Shown here piece by piece: positions 22,110 to 30,064 of a DNA stretch of 32,269 nt. Positions within the stretch are counted from its first letter, which is position 1. Every line of letters begins with the position of its first letter. Made by a program: the position numbers and the translations under genes. The notes beneath the pieces were generated by a model. The model did no database searches, had not been told where the DNA came from, and saw nothing but the letters and a program-made list of their open reading frames with translations. Origin of the DNA: Chara braunii (Eukaryota; Streptophyta; Charophyceae; Charales; Characeae); assembly GCA_003427395.1 (NCBI GenBank), contig BFEA01000213.1, positions 2,262,184-2,294,452 of the forward strand, written 5' to 3'.

Positions 22110-23077
22110 GCTGGGAGGTCCCCTTAAGTTTGGGGAAGCCCAGCGCTTTGTTTATTTTGGTTTGCATGGAACCTCAGGCGGCTCTATAAGTTTAGGTAGC
22201 CTGAATGCTCTGGTGGCTAGGATGCCCCCATAAGTTTGGGGAGACCCGGCGCTGTGAATTGCATGAAGGGTCGGGACGCTCTATAACTTTAGGTGACCTG
22301 GCTGCTCTGACTTGTGAGGAGTTTGACTGTGATTGACTTTCATGAACTCAGGACGCTCAATACGTTTTGGTGCCTTGAGTTGCCTTGTTCTCTTTAAGGT
22401 TTTTTGAGTTTTTTTTGTTTCTGAACGGAGGGACCGAGTTGTTCTATAAGTTCAGGTGGCTCAGTCTCTTGCTGCCTTTATTTTGAGAAAGTAATCTTGG
22501 CAAAGAAGCAGACCCTTCTGTAAGTTGAGGGGGTTTGACTCAATGTCACGCACATGATGGTTCAGAAAGGAAGGAACCAAGTGGAGAGGCAGACTCTTCT
22601 GTAAGGTCAGGGGGTTTGACTCGAAGCCTCGCACATGCTGGAACCCAATGGTTATAATCTGGCTATACTGTATTACTATGTTATTACGAACAGGCTGGTC
22701 AGGCCACTCTATAAGTTGAGGTAGCCTGACTATAGCTTATGACAATTGAAGAGAGTATAATCAAGAGATATAATTGGAGGTAAGCCTGGGCAGGCTGAGC
22801 AGTGTTCTAAGTTGAGCGGCTCAACCCTACGCCCACTTGAAGATTAAGTTCAGAGGTATATATATAACTTGGCTATTTAAACAGTTCAGGGCGACTAGAG
22901 TGGTCTAGTCATNTGCCCAAAGAAGAGAGAAATAGTTGTGCCCTCTGTTTGTGTATTCATGACCAAGTCAGAACGCTCTATAAGTTTAGGTATTCTGACT
23001 TTAGGCCTAGCTAAGTTGGGCGCGCTTTGTAAGTTCAGGTGACCTGACCTGTGCCTTATGTAAGTTGGGTATGAAGG
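22110..23077 (+). repeat. Array of ~13 hairpins with conserved UAAGUU-type loop
   Basis: Each unit has an outer stem of variable sequence, an internal loop, a short inner stem (mostly TCTA/TAGG) and the apical loop TAAGTT. Clear members: 22,110-22,144 (GCTGGG/CCCAGC plus CCCC/GGGG); 22,174-22,204 (TCAGGC/GCCTGA); 22,226-22,241 (CCCCA/TGGGG); 22,269-22,298 (GGTC/GACC, loop TAACTT); 22,345-22,381 (AACTCAGG/CC-T-TGAGTT, loop TACGTT, inner TCAA/TTGG); 22,432-22,466 (GAC-GAG/CTC-GTC); 22,509-22,537 (CAGACCCT/GGGGTTTG); 22,590-22,618; 22,698-22,730 (GTCAGGC/GCCTGAC); 22,796-22,823 (TGAGC/GCTCA, inner GTTC/GAGC); 22,965-23,001 (AAGTCAGAA/TTCTGACTT); ~23,015-23,047 (TTGGG/CCTGA with two G.U pairs); 23,054-23,077 (CCTT/AAGG). 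Stems change while pairing is kept, and loops are conserved. Spacing is irregular (47-169 bp). Confidence 0.8.
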
Positions 23078-23339
23078 GGGTAATTCACAGAGGGAGCATG
23101 AACTATTGATTGCTAAAGAGTTCGGGGTTGGTGAGAGTACTTACCTTTGTGGTTTGACCTGCAAGTGGCTGAATGAGATTACTACTTGGACTGGGTTTCA
23201 GGTTGACAGGTAGTTGCTTTAGAGGCTCGCCACGTGCTAGAGCCATAGAAGTTAGTTTCAATTCCTGCATTTTCTGACCTGAGTTTTGTTTACTTAGATC
23301 AATTCTCGCATTTTCTGAGATCTTTTGTTATACTTGGCT

Positions 23340-24020
23340 TTATATAAGTCTTGGCAAGCTACTTTCTTTACGGGAAGCACTGCCGAAATTTCTACGAATC
23401 CAAGAAATTAGTCAACGCTTGACTTGTCAAAGCTCAACTTATCTATTCTTTATATCTGACTTAGTAGAAATTTGGAAAGTCTCCTTTTCTAAAGGGAGTG
23501 CTGCCCAAATTTTTGCTAATTCGGGGAGTTAGACAAAATTGGACTTTGAAAAGTCAGAGTTATTTTCAGATTCTGAACTTAGCCTTGTATAAATTTTTGA
23601 ATAGCACTCTTCTTAAGGGAGTGCTGCCAAAATTTCTGCAAAACTAAGGAGTTTAGTCAAATCTTGTCTAAGTTGAACTCAAGTTGCCTAGTGAGTTTAT
23701 TTCTGACGTAGTAAAAATCAGGAAAGCCTCCTTTTCTAAAGGCAGTGCTGCCTAAATTTTTGCTAGTTCGGGGAGTTAGTCAAATTTCAGACTTCTCAAA
23801 GTTCAACCTGTCTAAAATTCATATATAGCCCAGTAAAAATATGGGAAGTCTCATTTTCTAAAGAGAGTGCTGCCCAAATTTTTGTTAATTCACAAAGTTA
23901 GACAAAATTGGACTTTGGAAAGTCAAAAGCTACTTCTGTTTTTCATATTTAGGCTGATATAAATTCTGAAAATACACTTTTTCTACGGGAAGCGCTGGCG
24001 AAATTTTCTTGATTTAGAGG
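23340..24020 (+). repeat. Six-copy ~122-bp tandem repeat with hairpin core
   Basis: The anchor CTGCC (CTGGC in the last) falls at 23,380, 23,501, 23,624, 23,748, 23,870 and 23,995, steps of 121-125 bp. In copy two, AAATTTGG (23,468-23,475) pairs with CCAAATTT (23,505-23,512), and CTCCTTT pairs with AAGGGAG inside, leaving AAAGT opposite TGCTGC. Copy three instead pairs AGCACTC with GAGTGCT. Copies four and five swap outer AGG/CCT for GGG/CCC. A second small stem, GACTT-TGAA-AAGTC (copy two) or GACTT-TGGA-AAGTC (copy five), follows the core. Copies are ~65-75% alike by eye. Confidence 0.75.
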
Positions 24021-26300
24021 GGTTAGATTATATTTTGACAGGTGGCGATTTTGACAATCCACCTTGAATAGGGGAGATTCTGTCGTTAGTCTACCTTTGC
24101 TTTGGACACTGGCTTAGAGGTAGGCTTATACTTAGTTGGCAGATAATTTTGAGTGAGAATGTGCTATGGAGATTTATCCCCCATATGTTGATGATTTAGC
24201 TTGGGCACCTGACCTACCTTATATTACAGGTCCTTTGGGGTGTCTGATTCAAGATCAGGACTAGATTTAGCTTGATCCCTTTAGGGTCATCTTCTGTTAT
24301 CACAGATAACAGGTCGGTTGCCGATTCATCGTTTTAGGATTCAACTCCAGTTCACTCTTGTCACTCAACCTAAAGGCTTTAGCCTTGTGATTGAATTGTT
24401 TTGTTGTGTTTTCACCCAGACTTTATTGAATGGTCATCCAATAAAAATACTGAGTATATATTTAAGAATTGCACGAGTGAGGCTTGTATGGCTAAAGCGA
24501 GGGGTATGAGTGCGAGGAATGGTTAAAGTTGACCCCGTGTAGTGCGTGGACTTCTGGTTGAATCTTTGATGTGATTGCAGGTATGGTTGTGGTTCGGATT
24601 CTAGATGTGATTGTCTGCGATCTCATATATATATGGCTTAGAGGAGTCTCACTGTGACTGTGAGAAGTGATCATCCTATATAATTAACCCTTATATATTT
24701 ATAAGTGCCTCGGGTATGCGCACGACTTAGAGTGATCGTGCGCAAGGGTTAACCAGATTTGGGCTTGAGAGAAAAGGAAGATTATCTTTTATCCTTTGTT
24801 TTTTAGAGGTTTTATAGTTGGACGTTGGTCCTGGGCCGGGATTCAAGGTCCTTGTCCAGGACATCCCAAGCCCTAGACTCTGTAGGGAAGGAATCTGCCT
24901 GCGTGCAGAGTCTATTTGCCTTGCCTGCCGAGACGCTCAGACCAAAGGCCGGAGGTAGGGGCTCGCGAGAGGTATGGCTGGCGCACTCGGCCGGAGCGGC
25001 CTAAGGAAGCTCCATTTGTGTGTTCGCGGCAAGGTTGGTCCAACTCCTGCGTGACGCGGCCGAGAGGGTCCCGCGCTGCCACGTGCGGTGCTGGACCGAT
25101 GTGCCCGACAGGTGGCGCCGTTGCCGAGGATAACGGTTGCTTACCGTTGTCCCTGGTGGAACGACATCCGGGTATGAGAGTGTGAGAACTAGGCAAAATG
25201 AGAGGTCTTTGTTGAGCCTTTATGGTTGATCGATTGAAGACGTTGGATAGAAAGCGAGTGAGGGTTGATAGTACGAGGTGATTCTGTTCGGTGCAGCGAA
25301 GGTGGCGCGAGAGGGATAAGCTTTGACTATGTACCCACGTACGTTGACTATGCCCGCACGTGCTTCGACTATGCACTTGCGTACTTTGACTAGTATGACG
25401 GTAGTTGGAGTTGATACCTCTTCTGACCCCGATAGTTGATGGGTTTGAACGATGATTGGTATGTTCGATACAACTAAGGTAGGATGAGGCGATATCAACA
25501 AAGCTAAGCATGGTGGTTGTGGGGGTTGGTCATGTAAGGTGCCCATAATGGCTAAAGGAAGTTACCCGAGCGGTCAAGGGTGCAATATAGCACTTTGGCT
25601 TTAGGGCGAGGTATAGAATGAGTAAAGGAAGCCTACTATGTTAGAAGTCGTCAAGGGACTTCGAGGAGACTTAGGCTAAGGATACTGAGAGTCTGTATGA
25701 GTATGAATTGGGATCCTGGAATTTGGATTCCAAGCAGTGGCTCGAGTTGTATAGCCATAGAAGTTTGAGGCTTGCTCCGTATGGTATGTTTGAAATTAGG
25801 CGTATAAGGCAGTAAAGAGATGTAGTGAGCACCGTGGTAAGGGCCCAATAGAAAGTACTACGGGAAGTAGTAGACTTGTGTGGCGCCTGATAGTGGAAGG
25901 TATATCATTTATTTGTAGTAGACCATTGCGTTGAGCCCCTTCCAAGTTTGGACCATCTACTTAAGAAGCTAAAAGACTTACGACCATTTGTCTTGAGGGT
26001 GTTGCTCTGAGTTGTATATTGAACTCATTCATGAATGTCAGTCCTTGTAAGCCCAATTTACGCCTAATTAGGTGAAGCTATATGTTTAAGCAGATACCAT
26101 TTTCAGGAGTATTTCGTGTGGGTTATCTTATTGGGATTATATTTGGGATCTTATTAGTCTGTAGAAATTTTTATGAATGTATCCAGTCCAGCATTTGGCC
26201 CATGGTTGGTCATTAAGTCTGTGCGGTTGGGTCGCTCTTCCCAGAGGGGCAGGGATTGTCAGTTTAATAGCGGAGGGCGCGTGCTGGACGTTTGTCTGTG
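24021..26300. other. Internal region upstream of the gag ORFs, no gene recognised
   Basis: No convincing ORF. A TATATATATGG stretch at ~24,625 is a possible TATA box. The GC-rich patch 24,916-25,185 is open in several frames but shows no domain. A short minisatellite is listed separately. Confidence 0.45.
25322..25393 (+). repeat. 21-bp minisatellite, 3.4 copies
   Basis: TTTGACTATGTACCCACGTAC, then GTTGACTATGCCCGCACGTGC, TTCGACTATGCACTTGCGTAC and TTTGAC-TAG. The unit is exactly 21 bp; in frame it reads a DY-containing heptapeptide three times before a TAG. There is no supported ORF around it. Confidence 0.7.
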
Positions 26301-26981
26301 ATGGGCAGAACCCAGACAAAGCAAAGGCAACTCAGGATGCCTTATGCACGGGAAGACCCGCGTATGCTCGGGCCGATTGAGAAAGAGGGAGGGTTCGAGG
26401 TGTCTTTACCCAGGCGGGTCAGAGCAAGAGATTATTTCTCTTCATGGTGGGGCATGTTGATATGCACGGACACCTTTGTCTGGATCGAGTCTGGGTTTGA
26501 TGATGAGCGGGAGTGCGCAATTGTAAGGGTGACCCTGTACGCCTCAACCGCCTTTTGGATTGAGCATGGGATAGAGTTGGCGCTCGGGCACGGGAGCCTG
26601 CTTGCTAAGCCTTTGAGGGTAGCCGAGGCAGCCGCGGCAAAGTGGGCGAGGGAAGTGTCCCGTGATGGGAAAGAGCGAGTACTAACCCGCGTAAGGGTCG
26701 AGCGAGCTGGAGAGTTCGGGCTTCCATCTGCTCCGTTGCGAGTAACCCTGCCTGAATTTATGATAGAGAAGAGTTTTGGTGGGCAGGCGAGGGTAGAGGC
26801 GGCGGCTGAAGCTGCTCTGAGGGCGCGAGACTGGGAGTACGGACGTTATACATATGAACTGATATATGGTCTGTACTTAGACCTGAAATTCTCGCCTCCT
26901 AGTCAGTGGCTCAGGAACACGGCCAATGCGGTTGACATATACGCCTCGTCTCATGACCCGAATGAGAGAAATGTAGACTGA
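26301..26981 (+). CDS. Unrecognised 226-residue protein of the retroelement
   Basis: The first ATG in the open frame is at 26,301; the frame also stays open a few codons upstream without another ATG. The protein has a basic N-terminus (GRTQTKQRQLRMPYAR), a Trp-rich stretch (YFSSWWGMLICTDTFVWIESGF, residues ~43-64), an Ala-rich helical segment (VAEAAAAKWAREVSR) and a second one (RVEAAAEAALRARDWEYGRYTYELIYGLYLDL). It lies 275 bp upstream of the Gag-like ORF on the same strand. It may be a matrix-like part of Gag, an extra element-specific protein or a captured host fragment. I do not recognise a family. Codon use and length make it a likely real ORF. Confidence 0.5.
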   Translation: MGRTQTKQRQLRMPYAREDPRMLGPIEKEGGFEVSLPRRVRARDYFSSWWGMLICTDTFVWIESGFDDERECAIVRVTLYASTAFWIEHGIELALGHGSLLAKPLRVAEAAAAKWAREVSRDGKERVLTRVRVERAGEFGLPSAPLRVTLPEFMIEKSFGGQARVEAAAEAALRARDWEYGRYTYELIYGLYLDLKFSPPSQWLRNTANAVDIYASSHDPNERNVD

Positions 26982-27255
26982 GAGGAGATTTGGGCAGCAG
27001 TAGGCCGATAGGGGAGGCCGTCCGTTTCTACTAAATGCGTTTCTTTTGATTTGGCCAGAGTCGTCCCTCTGCCCATTATCGTAGTTATGAAGGTAAGCGT
27101 CAGGGTAGCTAGGGGTTAAGGCTTGATTGCATGAGTAAAAAGGGGTAGATAGCGTGATCTGAGTGTTAGCAGTTTGCCCTTGTCTGCCTGAGCTTACTTG
27201 TATCACCTTGTGATGATCTATTGCCCGTTATGCATATCAGGCTGTTGTCGACATC

Positions 27256-27771
27256 ATGGCGGAAGAAAGCGGCCTTGCCCAGATCCTGAGCTGGAGGAAT
27301 TCGTGCCAGATGAAGGTGCTGTTGTGTGAGGCACTGCAAGAGTCAATGCCTCCAGACCTCCGTGTTCTGTTGTTCCAAGGAAGAAACTTGTCTGGTTTTC
27401 TGCGGGACTTTCATGGCTTCAGCCTTGTAAAGAAGTGGAACGAGAGGGCAATGAGGTGCATGTTCCCACTGTTTGTTTGTGAAAGACTAAGTGAGGAGGT
27501 ATATACCCTCAAGCAGGAGTCGAAAACGTGGGATGAATTGGTGCATTCCTTAAGACTAAGATTCCCAGAAGAAGGAATAGAAGACCCATGTGGGGAATGC
27601 TTTGTGCCACCAGTTGCGGGCGCACCATCGCAGGCGGAGTTAAGTGGGTTACAAAGGCAAGTAGGGGTATTGGAGGAAAGGTTAGCACGGCTAGAAGAGG
27701 CGAGGAAGGGCAAGCGAAGGTGCCAGAATACTCCCCAAGTAAGTCGATTGGCCAGGGTGAAGGAGGAGTAG
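27256..27771 (+). CDS. gag: Gag-like protein, N-terminal part
   Basis: 171 codons from the ATG at 27,256. Residues ~46-104 have the pattern of retrotransposon Gag capsid cores: SGFLRDF, then a Trp (W61), RCMFPLFVCERL, then TWDELVHSLRLRFPEE. Residues ~125-150 (AELSGLQRQVGVLEERLARL) form heptads typical of a coiled coil, followed by a basic KGKRR. The frame stops at 27,769-27,771, while the -1 frame continues as a Gly/Arg-rich ORF. Gag would assemble particles and bind element RNA in the cytoplasm. The family call rests on pattern, not on a database match. Confidence 0.6.
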   Translation: MAEESGLAQILSWRNSCQMKVLLCEALQESMPPDLRVLLFQGRNLSGFLRDFHGFSLVKKWNERAMRCMFPLFVCERLSEEVYTLKQESKTWDELVHSLRLRFPEEGIEDPCGECFVPPVAGAPSQAELSGLQRQVGVLEERLARLEEARKGKRRCQNTPQVSRLARVKEE

Positions 27772-28415
27772 AGAAGGGTGACCAGGAGTCGCCCCTCTCG
27801 ATAGGAACCCCAAAGAGACAAGCCAGTGTCCAGGCGAGGGACAAAGGCAAGAGGAAGGATGAGATAAAGGAGGAGCATGGACCTCTCAAATTGACAAAGG
27901 CGCAGCGGGAGGTAAGGAACCTCACTCAGGGCGGTCAAGGTACCAAAAAGGGACAGAGTTCGCAGCAAGTAGCGGCTATCCCGCAAGAGGGGGGAGGCGA
28001 GGCAAGACCAGGGGGGCCTCCTCTGATCGAGCAAGCATTACATGGGGAGTGGGCGCCAGGTAACCGAATGAACTTGTGGCCGGCACACAGTCCTTATATG
28101 CCCTGGGTGCAAGGCAATTATATGGGCCCCTGGATGAACATGATGCCCCGTGGGCCCCAGCCAGTCCAAATCCAACCCGTCGGACCGTTATGGCCACCGA
28201 TACAGCAAGCTTCGCAGGACAGTATGACAGTTGGAAGGGGCCGAGGAGATGGCAGGCGTGGCACTACGGGCCGAGGAGACGGCGGGCGTGGCAATACGGG
28301 CCGTGGAGATGGTGGACGCGGCAATAGAGGCCGTGAGAATGACAGGCAAGGCGCCGAAGGTCGCGGCAGAGGCCAGCGAAACCATAAGTGGGGCTCAAAG
28401 AAGAAAGGGGCATGA
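27588..28415 (+). CDS. Gly/Arg-rich Gag C-terminal (nucleocapsid-like) frame
   Basis: Open for 275 codons in the -1 frame relative to the Gag-like ORF and overlapping it for 184 bp. The overlapping part looks like a shadow of gag; the meaningful part is probably downstream of ~27,720. It is basic and rich in Lys, Gln and Gly, then Pro/Trp/Met-rich (PYMPWVQGNYMGPWMNMMP), and ends in a GR-rich tract from residue ~215 with decapeptide repeats of the type GRGDGGRGNT. There is no CCHC zinc knuckle; RNA binding by an RGG-type tail is inferred. It could be joined to gag by -1 frameshifting, by splicing, or the frame may have been split by a single-base indel. Confidence 0.5.
   Translation: MWGMLCATSCGRTIAGGVKWVTKASRGIGGKVSTARRGEEGQAKVPEYSPSKSIGQGEGGVEKGDQESPLSIGTPKRQASVQARDKGKRKDEIKEEHGPLKLTKAQREVRNLTQGGQGTKKGQSSQQVAAIPQEGGGEARPGGPPLIEQALHGEWAPGNRMNLWPAHSPYMPWVQGNYMGPWMNMMPRGPQPVQIQPVGPLWPPIQQASQDSMTVGRGRGDGRRGTTGRGDGGRGNTGRGDGGRGNRGRENDRQGAEGRGRGQRNHKWGSKKKGA
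28241..28340 (+). repeat. 30-bp coding repeat (GR-rich decapeptide)
   Basis: Three 30-bp units start at 28,241, 28,271 and 28,301 with a partial fourth at 28,331. Each starts CCG(A/T)GGAGA, and differences are mostly silent or conservative, which suggests that the Gly/Arg repeat is maintained at the protein level. Confidence 0.8.
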
Positions 28416-29279
28416 TGGTGCCAAATGAGATGGTCATTTGAGTGAGCCAAGTGATTAAGGGTGTGGAGAGGGTAGATGAGACGACTAGGGCAGAGAAAGT
28501 ATAGTAGGACGTAATGGGGATTCACCCTAACTCCTGGGTTGGGAAGTTTCTGTCAGCTGCCTGCCCTGGATTTTTGGATTCGTGTTGGTAGAGGCTAGTT
28601 GCACATGTATTGATCTGGAAACTGGAGTACTAGGCTAACCATTGCACGACTCTAACCCCATACTAATTGGTAAAGGCTAGTTGTATATTATCTGGGTCGG
28701 GGCAGACATATACTTGGATGTGTGTATGTGCATAGGTTAGATCCGGGGAGAGGTTTCGCAATAATAGTCCGGTAAAGTAACTTAGGTTGTAGATAGCCCA
28801 GCCGTATAGGTGAAACCAGAGGGGGCCATGAGTGAGTGGAGACAGGTTCGCCTTACGTCAGTAGGACCAAGGTTTTTGTATATAGGAACGGAGCTAGATA
28901 TATGCATATTTAGGGGTAGTCACGACTAGTTTGTCCATCTGTACATATGCAGGTTGTAATGCTGGACGAATCTTTGTTTTTTTCTTTTGCTGTGATTTAG
29001 GTGATTGTGTCCAGATGTGTGATATGTTGGAGTGTACAGTTGGGATAAATTTGTGTGGTTTGGGTCTTTGTGTATGTTAGGTATATTATGAGGTATTCGT
29101 GTATTAGGGACGTGGATCACTTGGTAGGATGGGGCAAGGAGTGACCCTGAGGGCATTGTTACGAAGTAGGGATTTGTTCCATCAAGGCCTACTTATCGAG
29201 ACAAGAAGATATGAGACCTACTTCCTGCCTAGGCTTAGATAGACGTATAGGTGTGAGAGGTAGGAGAGAGGCTCGGGAA
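28416..29279. other. Internal region after gag, no pol found
   Basis: This is where a protease/reverse transcriptase ORF would be expected in an autonomous element. I see only short frames, and none shows a YXDD, DTG or HHCC motif. Confidence 0.55.
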
Positions 29280-29447
29280 GAAACCTCAGCATATGGGAGA
29301 TAGGCTCTCTAGCCTAGAAAGGCAGTTGTAGGGTTTGTGCATGATTGACTTCTAGTCTTACCTGAAACCTCAGCATATGGGAGATAGGCTCTCTAGCCTA
29401 GAAAGGCAGTTGTAGGGTTTGTGCATGATTGACTTCTAGTCTTACCT
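29280..29447. repeat. Exact 84-bp tandem duplication
   Basis: 29,280-29,363 and 29,364-29,447 are identical base for base. Each unit contains TAGGCT-CTCT-AGCCTA, a 6-bp hairpin. Perfect identity next to diverged repeats implies a very recent duplication or an assembly artefact. Confidence 0.95.
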
Positions 29448-29588
29448 GTCCAGGGGTATCTGGATATGTCTTGAATTACTTGGGTCCCTCTGACTTGAGA
29501 AGTATGGCTACGTCGTGATCAAACTGGTTTAGCTATAGCTTCGGTCAGGGAGACCGCATTTGCTCTTGTGTGATATCAGTGACGATTC

Positions 29589-29668
29589 GAGTTGAGGTTG
29601 TTCGACTCCGTGTGTACATATGTAATTCGAGACATTTGGCTCGCTTTTGAGCTGGGGTATTGTACCCC
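29589..29668 (+). repeat. Two related hairpins downstream of gag
   Basis: GAGTTGA (29,589-29,595) pairs with TCGACTC (29,602-29,608) with one G.U, and GGGGTA (29,654-29,659) pairs with TACCCC (29,663-29,668). Both are followed by related spacers (GTGTGTACATATGTAATTCGAG and its counterpart GTGTATATATTAATTTGAG), so they look like two copies of a ~65-bp unit whose stems have diverged while staying paired. Confidence 0.5.
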
Positions 29669-29988
29669 TGTGTATATATTAATTTGAGGCCTTATCCGAG
29701 ACTGTCTTTTGTATATGACGATCACAATCACTCTCACATGTGTGGACATTATCATGTGGACATTATCCTGATGAATGGTGATTTTGTGTGGATTTTGTGA
29801 GAATAAATGAATGTGAACTATCTACTCTTCGGTATACTCGGGCGGCCTGCCTACAGGCAGGACAGGGCCGAGTATAAGGAGAGGGAGTGCAGTCTGTCAT
29901 TGTGAAAGTGTGAAAATCCTAAGGGATTCTGCGAGTCTTTGAGTCTCGAGTACTTACCATGCCGAATGTTTTATGGTTAGGTTGTGAA

Positions 29989-30064
29989 AGGGGCCCATAA
30001 GCAGGCCCCTCGGTGGAGTTGGTTCGTGGTTGAGTTGTGGAGAGGACCCATAAGTAGGCCTCTC
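29989..30064 (+). repeat. Two hairpins with CATAAG loop and compensated stems
   Basis: AGGGGCC (29,989-29,995) pairs with GGCCCCT (30,004-30,010) around CATAAGCA. GAGAGG-A-CC (30,040-30,048) pairs with GGCCTCTC (30,057-30,064) around CATAAGTA. Both follow a GTTGTG sequence, and the units are ~52 bp apart. The loop resembles the TAAGTT loop of the array at 22.1-23.1 kb. Confidence 0.7.

Noticed and set aside
22110-24020. CRISPR array
   Set aside because: The repeats are hairpins with variable stems and irregular spacing, not identical repeats with unique spacers, and the context is eukaryotic.
24916-25511. Overlapping plus and minus ORFs in the GC-rich patch
   Set aside because: Both strands are open because of composition; no recognisable motif.
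27700-27771. Canonical -1 frameshift slippery site between the Gag frames
   Set aside because: No X-XXY-YYZ heptamer in the right frame in the overlap.
27739-27804. 66-nt intron with a pyrimidine-rich acceptor ending at 27,804
   Set aside because: Joining gives the wrong frame and an early stop. The frame-keeping alternative is only 47 nt, short for a plant intron.
27411-28034. Minus-strand ORFs opposite gag (207 and 138 codons)
   Set aside because: Shadow frames of the purine-rich Gag coding strand, with no domain character.
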